This document shows positions 8,833 through 21,035 of a DNA stretch of 64,000 nucleotides, piece after piece. The stretch is taken from contig CALURK010000001.1 in NCBI GenBank assembly GCA_944323165.1, forward strand, positions 1 through 64,000, in the 5' to 3' direction. Numbering within the stretch: position 1 is the first letter of the stretch; every line of letters begins with the position of its first letter. This DNA is from Candidatus Gastranaerophilales bacterium. GTDB lineage: Bacteria > Cyanobacteriota > Vampirovibrionia > Gastranaerophilales > Gastranaerophilaceae. A program made the position numbers and the translations under genes. Below the pieces are notes generated by a model. The model was not told where the DNA came from, made no database searches, and saw only the letters and a program-made list of their open reading frames with translations.

Positions 8833-8860
8833 ATTTTACCAATTTGTGTACAAAGTTCAA
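8833..8860 (-). promoter_or_regulatory. Probable promoter of the pilus operon
   Basis: On the minus strand TTGAAC (8855-8860) and TAAAAT (8833-8838) are separated by 16 bp, which places transcription start about 25 bases before the first ATG. A perfect 9-bp AT-rich inverted repeat ATGATTTTT-N3-AAAAATCAT lies upstream at 8893-8913. It lacks a T tract, so an operator is more likely than a terminator. Confidence 0.45.
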
Positions 8861-8931
8861 TAATATTTTGAAAAAAATACATCTGATGAAGTATGATTTT
8901 TATCAAAAATCATATTATTGAATGAGCGGGG

Positions 8932-9195
8932 TTATTTGTTACCTAATCTAAACCAATTAACAAATTTGTTAAATAAATTGTCTTGAGGAATATCTTCTTC
9001 CTTAAGCTCACTTTCAAATTCAATTTCATTAGGATCTTTCTCTTCTGTTCTTTCAAAAATGTCGTCTTCCGGCTCTTCATCTTTACGCTTTTTGCTCTGG
9101 CGAAAGTACATTCCGCCACCACCCATTCCGCTTCCATCTTTGTAGGCGGATTGAGCTTTGTTAATTGGGTTGACATTACTGAAATCAAAAGACAT
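8932..9195 (-). CDS. Small acidic conserved-type protein, unknown
   Basis: An 87-residue cytosolic protein. The N-terminus F-D-F-S-N-V-N-P-I-N-K-A-Q-S-A-Y resembles the N-P-I-N-Q-P-A-F start of the tandem pair at 44960/45242. It then has a Gly-rich turn, a basic patch Q-S-K-K-R-K, a long acidic stretch, and a C-terminal amphipathic end N-K-F-V-N-W-F-R-L-G-N-K. I do not recognise a family. It could be the gene before the pilus operon in one transcript, but a separate promoter is visible for the pilus genes. Confidence 0.6.
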   Translation of the reverse strand: MSFDFSNVNPINKAQSAYKDGSGMGGGGMYFRQSKKRKDEEPEDDIFERTEEKDPNEIEFESELKEEDIPQDNLFNKFVNWFRLGNK

Positions 9196-9291
9196 TTTGA
9201 TGCCTATTTATTATACATTGCATGTTTATTATAACCTATATTATAAAAAAGTATAGTGTTTTTGTGCTAAAATTATTATATTGAGGTATAA

Positions 9292-10071
9292 ATGAAGAGA
9301 TTTTTAAGTTTATTTTTTACGTTTTTATTCTGTTTAGCATCCGCTCAAGCTCAAGACTTGAGGTTTGTGCAAGTTAGCGACGCCAGATTCTCTAATGAAC
9401 CTGACAATAATATTTTGCAAAGGACAATTAAAGATATTAATAAGCAAAAGAACGTTGAATTTGTTGTTTTTACCGGCGATAATATCGCAAAACCTTCTGC
9501 TGAGGTCCTAAAAGCTTTTGTTGAAGAAGCAAAAAAATTAAATTGTCCTTTCTACATTGTACTCGGCGACAAAGATGTTAATAAACTTAAAGGTATGAGC
9601 AAAGTTGATTATTTTAAGATAGTCAGGAAGAATGTTAGAAAATATAAACAAGAAAAACCAAATTACGTTTTTGAAAAAGACGGATTAATTTTTGCAATTG
9701 TTGACGGGTCTAAAGAAGTTATACCGAGCACAAACGGATATTATAAAGATGATGTGCTAAGCTGGCTTGATGAGGAACTTTCAAAATATCCTGAGAATAA
9801 TGTAATTATTCTTCAACACTTTCCTTTAATTCCGCCAACAGACAAGGAAACTTATTATACTTTCAAACCTGAAAATTACTTGATGCTTCTTGCAAAGCAT
9901 AAGAATGTTAAAGCAATAGTTTCAGGACACTTTGGAGTTAATAGCGAAAAAACAGTTCACGGCATTACTCAAATAACGACCAGCGGGCTGCCGGCTTATA
10001 GAATTATAGATGTTATGGATTATGAAACAGAAAACCCTACAATTTGGGCGCAATTAAAAGAGGTGGAATAA
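9292..10071 (+). CDS. Exported calcineurin-like phosphoesterase with degenerate metal site
   Basis: A 259-residue protein with signal peptide 1-20 (A-S-A-Q-A|Q). The metallophosphoesterase fold is recognisable block by block, but key ligands are changed. The usual D-x-H is D30-A-R32; G-D-N is kept (62-64); G-N-H-D/E has become G-D-K-D (92-95); the later Q-H-F-P histidine is kept; and G-H-x-H is reduced to S-G-H-F-G. With three histidine/asparagine ligands gone it is probably inactive or uses another chemistry. The product would act in the periplasm or at the cell surface. It is divergent from the preceding small gene and overlaps the next gene tail-to-tail by 18 bp. A second family member with all motifs intact is at 48856. 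Confidence 0.75.
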   Translation: MKRFLSLFFTFLFCLASAQAQDLRFVQVSDARFSNEPDNNILQRTIKDINKQKNVEFVVFTGDNIAKPSAEVLKAFVEEAKKLNCPFYIVLGDKDVNKLKGMSKVDYFKIVRKNVRKYKQEKPNYVFEKDGLIFAIVDGSKEVIPSTNGYYKDDVLSWLDEELSKYPENNVIILQHFPLIPPTDKETYYTFKPENYLMLLAKHKNVKAIVSGHFGVNSEKTVHGITQITTSGLPAYRIIDVMDYETENPTIWAQLKEVE

Positions 10072-10761
10072 CTTGAATTTGCGAGCAGCAAGTATTACAC
10101 CCTTAACGCCCGTGTAATTTGCGTCTTTTATTGATTTAATTTTATTGAAATTTATATTTTCACCATAATTATATTTTTCTAAAATATTCTTGAATCCATC
10201 AACACTTTGGAGTAATTTACTGTTTTTGTAATGCTCACGAAGTGAATATTTTTTTTCGGGTTTAAATTCCGGCGAAGATGCAATATTGTCACATAACATG
10301 CTTCTTAAATTCATTTTTTTCCCGCTTTCAGGATGGTGTGCAGAATGTTTTCTGTGAAAATCTGATACAAAAGACTTAGGAAAACCTAAAATGTACAATA
10401 TCATTTTATCAGCGTCGTGAGTTAAACTGTCAATCGTATTGTATCCCAATAATTCTTTTTCTATTAATGAAAAAATTATTTTGTGCTCATAAGTATGTTT
10501 GATATTTTTTACATAATTATGAGCATAATTCTTAATTTTATTTATTAGTGGAAAATGCTTTTTATTTGTATCATCTAAGCTCAAAAGACCGGCAGCGCAC
10601 TCTACTTCAGCCGGTCTTTTTATAAACATATCTACTCTTTTTTCTGCAACACCGTCAGGGACTTTTGGCACCCCGCAGAATGTTGTTCCAATGGTTTTTG
10701 TTGGAGATTGATATTTGTTAAATGAATAAGAGTTAAAATTACACTTTATATCCATATCCAA
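10054..10761 (-). CDS. Unknown protein with N-terminal F-C-G motif and HD-like His/Asp block
   Basis: A 235-residue protein with no signal peptide. The N-terminus N-S-Y-S-F-N-K-Y and T-T-F-C-G-V belongs to the F-x-G-type starts seen in several genes here. Residues ~110-165 contain T-H-D-A-D-K, then F-H-R-K-H-S-A-H-H-P-E-S-G, M-L-C-D-N-I-A, an order of His/Asp groups like that of DUF5662-type phage-associated proteins. That could form a metal site. The C-terminal ~60 residues are basic. The family link is tentative. The gene stands alone on the minus strand and overlaps the phosphoesterase gene by its last 18 bp. Confidence 0.6.
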   Translation of the reverse strand: MDMDIKCNFNSYSFNKYQSPTKTIGTTFCGVPKVPDGVAEKRVDMFIKRPAEVECAAGLLSLDDTNKKHFPLINKIKNYAHNYVKNIKHTYEHKIIFSLIEKELLGYNTIDSLTHDADKMILYILGFPKSFVSDFHRKHSAHHPESGKKMNLRSMLCDNIASSPEFKPEKKYSLREHYKNSKLLQSVDGFKNILEKYNYGENINFNKIKSIKDANYTGVKGVILAARKFKLFHLF

Positions 10762-10804
10762 TTATTGCATAAAATTCATTTCATGCAAGTAGTTGTTACA
10801 ATTC

Positions 10805-11164
10805 TTAAAGATTTATAAAACGTAAAAATTCCTTCCAGAATCCCTTAGAACCTTCTTGCCATTTGTGCGAAACACCTTTGTAATAAGGCTCATAATCTGC
10901 GATTATGTTTCTTGGAAGGCTTTTGCCTGCGGATAGGGTTTGGGCAATGAATTCCAAATAATCATTTTGTTCTTCTCTGTATTCAAAATCTTGATAACGT
11001 AAATCTTCATCTGCTGCCAAATGTACAAGTGCGTGATATGCGCATTCAATGCTCTTGTCGGAACTGTCCGGAAACAGTAATAATGCTTCTCTTACGCTTT
11101 TCCTTTCGGCTAATACTGAATAAATGAGTCGACCTATAAATTTTCTGTTTTTTATATCTTCCAT
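10805..11164 (-). CDS. Conserved-type hypothetical protein (119 residues)
   Basis: A small, soluble, mostly helical protein with the segments R-K-S-V-R-E-A-L-L-L-F-P, C-A-Y-H-A-L-V-H-L-A-A-D-E-D-L-R-Y and a Trp-containing C-terminus W-Q-E-G-S-K-G-F-W-K-E-F. The family is unknown to me. It follows the lipoprotein gene with a 6-bp gap, so the two are probably one operon and may work at the same place in the envelope. Confidence 0.65.
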   Translation of the reverse strand: MEDIKNRKFIGRLIYSVLAERKSVREALLLFPDSSDKSIECAYHALVHLAADEDLRYQDFEYREEQNDYLEFIAQTLSAGKSLPRNIIADYEPYYKGVSHKWQEGSKGFWKEFLRFINL

Positions 11165-11170
11165 AATGAA

Positions 11171-11413
11171 TTAATAAGGATTTTTTATCTTGAAGTCAAA
11201 ATCTAATGCTTTAGGCCCAAAATACGCATCATACTTTAATTTTGGTCCTTCTGATAAATCTACTACTCCCTTAGGTGTTTCTTTTTTCGGCTCCAAATAT
11301 TGTGCAAAGCGTCTTTGAGAATTTATAATTGATTTTTTCTGCTTGGTGGTGCAGGCAGATGTTATAAGAAGAATAAAAGAAACACACAAGACAAATGAGC
11401 AGATTTTTTTCAT
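11171..11413 (-). CDS. Small lipoprotein
   Basis: The ATG at 11413 is chosen over 11461 because AGAGGTG lies just upstream and the protein then begins directly with a lipoprotein signal: M-K-K-I, a hydrophobic core and lipobox I-T-S-A-C. The mature ~60 residues are charged, with K-K-E-T-P-K-G-V-V-D-L and the end F-D-F-K-I-K-N-P-Y. It would be anchored by lipid at the periplasmic side of a membrane. The function is unknown. It is the first gene of a two-gene unit with the downstream hypothetical. Confidence 0.7.
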   Translation of the reverse strand: MKKICSFVLCVSFILLITSACTTKQKKSIINSQRRFAQYLEPKKETPKGVVDLSEGPKLKYDAYFGPKALDFDFKIKNPY

Positions 11414-11523
11414 ACTACACCTCTTGCTTATTATTATAACATATTTTAAGGTTTTTAACAAAATTTAACAATTAAGCAATTTTAAGAATTTATAGGCATT
11501 ATACAATTAAAAGGAGTGTGTGT

Positions 11524-13738
<2,215 letters not shown>

Positions 13739-13849
13739 AACCTCTCCTAAATATATATGTTATTAGCTTGTACGGTCGAGTTTATTAATCTTTATTTTAA
13801 AGGTTTATATTACCAAACCTCTTTTAATTAGAGCATAAATGGGTGTAAA

Positions 13850-14346
13850 TGTAAAGACGGGGTAAATGTGTGTGAAAATGTATTGTGTCATCCTGAACTT
13901 GTTTCAGGATCTTTATGAAGAGAAATGTTTTTGCAAAAAACATCAGATTCCGAAATAAATTCGGAATGACGTGAGTTCCCCCCGCCCCTTGCGGGAGAGG
14001 GTTAGAGAGTGAAAATAGATTCTGAAATAAATTCGGAATGACGCGAGTTCCTCCGCCCCTTGCGGGAGAGGGTTAGTGGATGGTTTTAGATTTAGTATTT
14101 ATTTGATGGGGTAGTCTGGGGTAAATGTGTGTGAAAATGTATTGTGTCATCCTGAACTTGTTTCAGGATCTTCAGGATGGGAAATCCTTTTGCAAAAAAC
14201 ATCAGATTCCGAAATAAATTCGGAATGACGTGAGTTCCCCCGCCCCTTGAGGGAGAGGGTTAGGGGGTGAAAATAGATTCTGAAATAAATTCGGAATGAC
14301 GTGAGTTCCCCCGCCCCTTGAGGGAGGGGGTTAGGGGGTGGGGTTT
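13850..14346. repeat. Intergenic repeat cluster 2, itself tandemly duplicated
   Basis: Two similar ~250-bp blocks follow each other, each opening with GGGTAAATGTGTGTGAAAAT and the ATCCTGAA/TTCAGGAT palindrome (13887-13912 and 14146-14171). The second palindrome type, ATTCCGAA/TTCGGAAT, follows several times (first at 13945-13970), with CCGCCCCTT hairpin pieces between. The block was probably duplicated as a whole. No gene is supported. Confidence 0.8.
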
Positions 14347-14444
14347 TTAAGTATTTACCTGCATATTTTTCACTATTTATTGTCATTTACTCAATCTTTA
14401 ACGTATTTACCCCAAATATTAATTTTTTGTTTATTTTTTAAGGG

Positions 14445-14473
14445 TTAATGAAAAATAGTGATTTAATGATAAT
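14445..14473 (+). promoter_or_regulatory. Promoter of dnaK
   Basis: TTAATG (14445-14450), a 17-bp spacer and GATAAT (14468-14473) lie about 45 bases before the dnaK start, and AAAAAGGAG supplies the ribosome site. I see no CIRCE element (TTAGCACTC inverted repeat) in this leader, so HrcA-type control is not indicated. Confidence 0.5.
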
Positions 14474-14498
14474 GTAAGAAAAATTATAAAGAACATAA

Positions 14499-16364
<1,866 letters not shown>

Positions 16365-16394
16365 TCTATAGAGATTGGAAATAATAAATACATA

Positions 16395-16437
16395 AGGCGC
16401 GGTTGGATTTTTTAAAATCCAACCGCGCCTCTTTTTA
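16395..16437 (+). terminator. Terminator after dnaK
   Basis: A 15-17 bp perfect stem begins AGGCGCGGTTGGATTTT (16395) and closes at 16430, followed by CTTTTTATA. It is GC-rich at the base like the glnA terminator at 19423-19455. Confidence 0.95.
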
Positions 16438-16448
16438 TATTAAATAAA

Positions 16449-16478
16449 TAGACAAAATTTGAAAAATCGTAGTAAAAT
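16449..16478 (+). promoter_or_regulatory. Promoter of leuD
   Basis: TAGACA (16449-16454), an 18-bp spacer and TAAAAT (16473-16478) lie about 35 bases upstream of the start codon. The -10 is preceded by GTAG, as is the TAAAAT upstream of the oxidoreductase operon near 35310. Confidence 0.5.
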
Positions 16479-16513
16479 AGTTTGAAGAAAGCAGTTAATA
16501 AAAAGGATTAAAA

Positions 16514-17008
16514 ATGAGAGGAAAAGCATTTAAGTTTGGTGATAACATTTCAACAGATCATATAGCTCCGGGAAGATTATTTCACCTTCGTTCGGATTTG
16601 CAAGAGTTTTCGAAACACGTTTTAGAGGATGCTGATGAAAATTTTGCAAAAAACATGAAAAAAGGTGATTTTGTAGTTGCCGGGAATAATTTTGGATTAG
16701 GTTCTTCTCGTGAACACGCTCCGCAAATTATTAAAATTGCAGGTGTCGGAGCTGTTATTGCTAAATCTTTTGCAAGAATTTTTTACAGAAATGCGATCAA
16801 CATAGGGCTTTTGGCAATCGAATGTGATACCGACGGAATTGATGCCGGAGATGAATTGGATTTGGATATCAAGGCAGGTACTTTGAAGAATTTAACCAAA
16901 GGTACTACAACTATGATAGAGCCGCTTCCTGATGTTATGATTAAGCTTCTTGAGGATGGTGGCTTAATTGAGCATATCAAAAAGCATGGTGATTTAGTTT
17001 TAGGATAG
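16514..17008 (+). CDS. leuD: Isopropylmalate dehydratase-type small subunit
   Basis: A 164-residue LeuD/HacB-type swivelling domain, the short form used with a separate LeuC. The signature [14 protein letters not shown] is at ~58-71, and [13 protein letters not shown] at the N-terminus. It helps isomerise 2-isopropylmalate in leucine synthesis. The substrate-loop residues after A-P-G-R are L-F-H-L-R-S rather than the Y-L-V-Y/M usual in isopropylmalate isomerases. They look closer to the Y-L-R-T of homoaconitase-type enzymes, so the exact substrate is open. No large subunit is adjacent. The next gene starts 8 bp downstream. Confidence 0.85.
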   Translation: MRGKAFKFGDNISTDHIAPGRLFHLRSDLQEFSKHVLEDADENFAKNMKKGDFVVAGNNFGLGSSREHAPQIIKIAGVGAVIAKSFARIFYRNAINIGLLAIECDTDGIDAGDELDLDIKAGTLKNLTKGTTTMIEPLPDVMIKLLEDGGLIEHIKKHGDLVLG

Positions 17009-17016
17009 ACAAAGTT

Positions 17017-17376
17017 ATGAATACTATAAAAACCATATATTGTCCTGCTTGCGGAAATAAGATGCTAAAAGTAAATATTCCTGATGTCGGTTTTACGATT
17101 GATATTTGTACGGAAGGCTGCGGAGGGATTTTGTTTGATAACAGAGAACTTGAAATTGTTTGCAAATCAGATGAAATTTCTGAAAAAATAATAAAATATT
17201 TGGAAAATAATAGTTTTAAATGTCCGGACACGACTCAAGTAAGGATTTGTCCGGTATGCAGTACTAATATGGTTAAAACAGGCGGTGCTGCAGGTCTTGA
17301 AATAGATGTGTGTAATTCTTGCGGGGCTGTTTTTCTGGACAGTAATGAATTAAAAAAATTTAAAAATCGCAAATAA
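17017..17376 (+). CDS. Double TFIIB-type zinc-ribbon protein
   Basis: A 119-residue protein made of two zf-TFIIB-type units. The first has C-P-A-C ... C-T-E-G-C-G-G-I-L-F-D-N-R-E-L, the second C-P-V-C ... C-N-S-C-G-A-V-F-L-D-S-N-E-L. Each provides Cys ligands for one zinc, and each ends with the F/L-D-x-x-E-L hallmark of this family. Such proteins are widespread in bacteria and of unknown role. It is co-transcribed with leuD (8-bp gap) and followed by a shared terminator. Confidence 0.8.
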   Translation: MNTIKTIYCPACGNKMLKVNIPDVGFTIDICTEGCGGILFDNRELEIVCKSDEISEKIIKYLENNSFKCPDTTQVRICPVCSTNMVKTGGAAGLEIDVCNSCGAVFLDSNELKKFKNRK

Positions 17377-17398
17377 GAATAAAAAAGAATAAAAAAAT

Positions 17399-17430
17399 AA
17401 AGGGTATATTTTCATATACCCTTTATTTTT
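17399..17430. terminator. Bidirectional terminator between convergent genes
   Basis: An 11-bp perfect stem AAAGGGTATAT/ATATACCCTTT with loop TTTC, with A residues on one side and TATTTTTTG on the other. It serves the zinc-ribbon gene and the convergent transporter gene. Confidence 0.9.
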
Positions 17431-17448
17431 TGTCTCATTATATTTTGT

Positions 17449-18771
17449 CTAAATATATTTAAGATTAATATAAATAGAGCTTATAACTAACGAAATAAGA
17501 ACAACGATAACCCCGTATTTCATAAACTTCATAAAGAACATAGGGTGACCGTGTTTAGCTGAAGTTTCAGAAACGATAACGTTAGCAGCGGCACCAATCA
17601 TAGTTAAGTTTCCGCCAAGGCAAGCACCTAAAGATAAGCACCACCAAAGAGGATAAGTATAATCAGCACCCATTGCTTTTTCGATTTCGACAAGCATAGG
17701 TGACATAGTTGCTGTGTAAGGAATATTATCGATAACACCGGAAATAAGTCCTGAAGCCCAAAGAATAAGCATAGAAGCAGCTTCTTGAGAGCCTTGTGTA
17801 ACTCTTAATATCCATTCAGCCATAAGCTTGATGCCGCCAGAAGCTTCAACGCCACCGATTATGATAAACAAGCCGATGAAGAAGAAAATAGTGTTCCATT
17901 CAACATCTCTAAGAATTTCGGTAGGTTTTTCAAATAATAACAAAATGCTCGCACCAAGCATAGCAGCAACACAAGTTTCAATATGAGTCATATCGTGTGT
18001 TATAAAACCTAAAATAACAAAGCCGAGTACGATTAATGAACGAATCATGTGAACTTTGTCAGTAATCGTATTTGAGTTATCGATATTAGCAGCTTCGTGC
18101 ATTTTTTCTTCAGTTGTTTTAAGCTTCTTTCTGAAAAGAAAAGCCATTGTAAAAATAACTGCAGCAAGAATAACTGCAATAGGTAATGTAAGATTATAAA
18201 TGAAATCCATGAAAGAAAATCCTGCTGCACTACCGATAATGATGTTAGGCGGATCTCCGATTAAAGTAGCTGTACCACCGATATTTGAAGCAAAAACTTC
18301 TGTTAACAAATACGGTATTGGGTCAATATCAAGTTTTTGAGCAATTGCAAAAGTGATAGGCATAATAAGAATAACAGTTGTAACGTTATCCAAGAATGCA
18401 CTAACTGCAGCTGTAAAAATACCAAGCGCAATAAGGATTAAAACCGGATGTCCCTTGGTCATTTTTAAGAGCTCGTTTGCAATGTAGCTGAAAACGCCGC
18501 TTCTTGTAGTGATATTAACGATAATCATCATCGAAACAAGTAAGAAGATTACGTTAAAATCGATGTACTGTGCAAAGTAAAGCGGATTAAGAACACCGTC
18601 AAGCGCTTTTGTTTGGCTAACGAGTCCCAAAAGAATTGTAATAGCAGCGCCAAGAAGTGCGATTGTAACTTTAGGGATTTTTTCAGTTGCGATGAAAGCA
18701 TACGCAATAATCAGTAATCCCGCAGAGATAATCACATCATGCGCTGATACAAAATTGTGAATAAATTCCAT
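17449..18771 (-). CDS. ArsB/NhaD/P-protein family membrane transporter
   Basis: A 440-residue integral membrane protein with about 11-12 hydrophobic segments. It has the two inverted-repeat signatures of the ion transporter superfamily: A-F-L-D-N-V-T-T-V-I-L (~125) with L-I-G-D-P-P-N-I (~170), and V-I-D-N-I-P-Y-T-A-T (~345) with the late G-G-N-L-T-M-I-G-A-A-A-N-V. These also define ArsB and NhaD. The substrate (arsenite, sodium/proton, or an organic anion) cannot be decided. No ars regulator or ATPase is nearby. The gene is alone between two terminators. Confidence 0.88.
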   Translation of the reverse strand: MEFIHNFVSAHDVIISAGLLIIAYAFIATEKIPKVTIALLGAAITILLGLVSQTKALDGVLNPLYFAQYIDFNVIFLLVSMMIIVNITTRSGVFSYIANELLKMTKGHPVLILIALGIFTAAVSAFLDNVTTVILIMPITFAIAQKLDIDPIPYLLTEVFASNIGGTATLIGDPPNIIIGSAAGFSFMDFIYNLTLPIAVILAAVIFTMAFLFRKKLKTTEEKMHEAANIDNSNTITDKVHMIRSLIVLGFVILGFITHDMTHIETCVAAMLGASILLLFEKPTEILRDVEWNTIFFFIGLFIIIGGVEASGGIKLMAEWILRVTQGSQEAASMLILWASGLISGVIDNIPYTATMSPMLVEIEKAMGADYTYPLWWCLSLGACLGGNLTMIGAAANVIVSETSAKHGHPMFFMKFMKYGVIVVLISLVISSIYINLKYI

Positions 18772-18885
18772 ATCTTTCCTCTCCTTTTATATAACATCAT
18801 TCTCCTGTGGAGAATTATTATTCAAAAAAGATTTATATAAAGAATTTTAACACAAAGATAATTACAAAAGAAAATGTAATAAAGG

Positions 18886-19350
18886 TTATTGAATATCTGA
18901 TGTACAATAAGGACAGCGAGTAGCTTTTATAGGTATTGTCGAAAAACAATAAGGACATTCTTTTATTGTACTTTCTTGCTCCAAATTTTTTTGTTTACAA
19001 GCTTTTTCTCTTAACTTATTTATAGCTTTTATAAGAATAAAGACTGCACAGGCAACGATTAAAAAACTAATAATATTATTGAAAAATATTCCGTAATTCA
19101 CTGTAACCGCTCCGGCATTTTGTGCTGCTTCTAATGAAGAATAATGAACTCCTCTCGGATAAATTTGTAAATATAGATTGGAAAAATTTACTTTACCAAG
19201 AATTAAACCAATAGGTGGCATAATTATATCTTTAACAAGCGAATCTACGATTTTACCAAACGAAGCTCCGATAATTATTCCGACTGCCATGTCAAGAACG
19301 TTTCCGCGTAATATAAATTCTTTTAATTCTTTAATAATATTATTAAACAT
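18886..19350 (-). CDS. mscL: Large-conductance mechanosensitive channel with C-terminal zinc ribbon
   Basis: A 154-residue MscL. The N-terminal helix F-I-L-R-G-N-V-L-D-M-A-V-G-I-I-I-G and first membrane segment are typical. A periplasmic loop (Y-P-R-G-V-H-Y) and second membrane segment follow. After the cytoplasmic helix comes an added zinc ribbon C-P-Y-C-F-S-T-I-P ... C-P-Y-C (~132-150), which simple MscL proteins of ~136 residues lack. The channel opens on osmotic downshock; the ribbon may aid assembly or interaction. Confidence 0.93.
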   Translation of the reverse strand: MFNNIIKELKEFILRGNVLDMAVGIIIGASFGKIVDSLVKDIIMPPIGLILGKVNFSNLYLQIYPRGVHYSSLEAAQNAGAVTVNYGIFFNNIISFLIVACAVFILIKAINKLREKACKQKNLEQESTIKECPYCFSTIPIKATRCPYCTSDIQ

Positions 19351-19411
19351 GATAAATCCTCGATAAAAAATATTATCATGTGTTTTGAAATTTTATAATT
19401 AGTAAGTTGTA

Positions 19412-19456
19412 CAAAAAAGTAAGGCGCGGGAAATTTTTCAAAAATTTCCCGCGCCC
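19412..19456 (-). terminator. Terminator after glnA
   Basis: On the minus strand GGCGCGGGAAATTTTT and its complement form a stem of up to 16 bp (19423-19455), followed by TTACTTTTTTG. It lies 20 bases after the glnA stop codon. Confidence 0.9.
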
Positions 19457-19475
19457 AATCTCTTTATTATAATGT

Positions 19476-20837
19476 TTAGTATCTTGCTAAATACCTGTCA
19501 ATTTCCCATTGAGAAACATAAGTTCTGAATGAATCCCATTCAATATCTTTTGCGGTCATGAATTCATCTAAAATATGCTCTCCCAAAGCTGTTTTTGCAA
19601 TTAATGACTTATCCATATAATACAAAGCTTCTTTCAGACTTCCAGGCAAAGATTCAATTCTCATTTTCTTCCTTTCCTTGTCAGAAAGTTTATAAATATT
19701 TGTTTCAACCGGTTTAGGCGGTTCGATTTTATTTCTTACACCATCCAAACAAGCTGCCAAAATAGTTGCAAAAGCTAAATAAGGGTTGCAGCTAGGATCA
19801 GGTGAACGAAGTTCTACTCTTGTTGAAATACCTCTCTTTGCAGGAACTCTTAAAAGTGCGCTTCTGTTTGCCAAAGACCAAGCCATATAAACAGGGGCTT
19901 CATAGCCCGGAACTAATCTTTTGTAACTGTTAACAGTCGGGTTTAGAATAGCCGTAATGCTTTTAATATGTTTTAAAAGTCCGCCGATTGCATATTTTGC
20001 GGTGTCAGAAAGTTGATATTCAGCCTTTTCGTCATAAAAAGCGTTTTTGCCGTCCTTAAACAAAGATATATTACAGTGCATACCTGAACCGTTAATTCCG
20101 AATACAGGTTTTGGCATAAATGTTGCGTGTAATCCATATTGAGCAGCAACAGCTTTTACTGCAACCCTAAATGTTGCAACGTTATCTGCTGTAGTCAAGA
20201 TGTCAGAATATTTGAAATCAACTTCGTGTTGACCGTCAGCAACTTCGTGGTGAGAAGCTTCGATATCAAAATCCATTTCTTGAAGAGTGCTTACGATATC
20301 TGCACGAACAGCTTCGCCTAAATCATCAGGCCCTACGTCATAATAACCTGCTCTATCGTGAGTTTTTGTTGTAATGTGATCTTCGTCATCTTTTTCAAAT
20401 AAGAAAAATTCAGCTTCAGGCCCAATATTCATAGAAAAACCTAATTTTTGAGCTTCAGCCATTAATCTTTTTAGATTACATCTCGGGCAGCCTTCAAAAG
20501 GTGTTCCGTCTGCATTATAAATATCACAAATTAATCTTGCGGAGTTTTTACCATCTCTCTCCTGCCAAGGTAGAATTTGGAAAGTATTTTTGTCAGGATA
20601 GAAAAACATATCTGATGTTTCAATATTCCTAAAACCTTTAATTGAAGAGCCATCAAGCATTATTTCGTTATTCAAAATTCTGTCAATATGCTCCGAAGGT
20701 ACTGCCATATTTTTAACCTGTCCGTTTATATCAACGAACTGAAGCTTGATAAATTGAACATTGTACTCGTTAATAAGTCGCTTGATGTCTGCGTCAGTGT
20801 AATTTGCGCCACTTAAAGGCTGATGTTGAAAGTCCAT
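19476..20837 (-). CDS. glnA: Glutamine synthetase, type I-alpha
   Basis: A 453-residue GS. It has the N-terminal beta-grasp L-Q-F-V-D-I-N-G-Q-V-K, the D-G-S-S-I-K-G-F loop, the metal/glutamate blocks G-P-E-A-E-F-F-L-F and H-H-E-V-A-D-G-Q-H-E-V-D, and N-G-S-G-M-H-C-N. It makes glutamine from glutamate and ammonia with ATP. The length and the lack of the adenylylation-loop tyrosine motif (N-L-Y-D-L-P) place it in the I-alpha group, so control by adenylylation is unlikely. The gene is monocistronic. Confidence 0.97.
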   Translation of the reverse strand: MDFQHQPLSGANYTDADIKRLINEYNVQFIKLQFVDINGQVKNMAVPSEHIDRILNNEIMLDGSSIKGFRNIETSDMFFYPDKNTFQILPWQERDGKNSARLICDIYNADGTPFEGCPRCNLKRLMAEAQKLGFSMNIGPEAEFFLFEKDDEDHITTKTHDRAGYYDVGPDDLGEAVRADIVSTLQEMDFDIEASHHEVADGQHEVDFKYSDILTTADNVATFRVAVKAVAAQYGLHATFMPKPVFGINGSGMHCNISLFKDGKNAFYDEKAEYQLSDTAKYAIGGLLKHIKSITAILNPTVNSYKRLVPGYEAPVYMAWSLANRSALLRVPAKRGISTRVELRSPDPSCNPYLAFATILAACLDGVRNKIEPPKPVETNIYKLSDKERKKMRIESLPGSLKEALYYMDKSLIAKTALGEHILDEFMTAKDIEWDSFRTYVSQWEIDRYLARY

Positions 20838-20890
20838 ACATACCCTCCATTTTCTTAATAATAATTGTAATATCTACACCAAAACTCTAT

Positions 20891-20917
20891 GTTATATTAT
20901 TTTTTCTGATCGGTCAA
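20891..20917 (-). promoter_or_regulatory. Probable glnA promoter
   Basis: On the minus strand TTGACC (20912-20917) is followed after 15 bp by TATAAC, or after 17 bp by TAACAT. It lies about 55-75 bases before the glnA start. I did not find a clear GlnR or NtcA box. Confidence 0.45.
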
Positions 20918-21035
20918 TAGATTTTATATTAAGAATTTGTAAAGCGTTTTTTAAATATTTGTAACAAATAGTGGAAATAAATTTTTTTATTGATTAGAAT
21001 ATCTATTGGGTGTAGAAAGAGGGGAATTTTATAAA

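Noticed and set aside
8893-8913. AT-rich inverted repeat as a terminator of the gene at 8932
   Set aside because: No T run follows on the minus strand and the stem is almost all A-T; kept only as a possible operator.
8943-9188. 81-residue minus-strand frame
   Set aside because: It overlaps the better-supported 87-residue gene in another frame and has a composition typical of a shifted frame.
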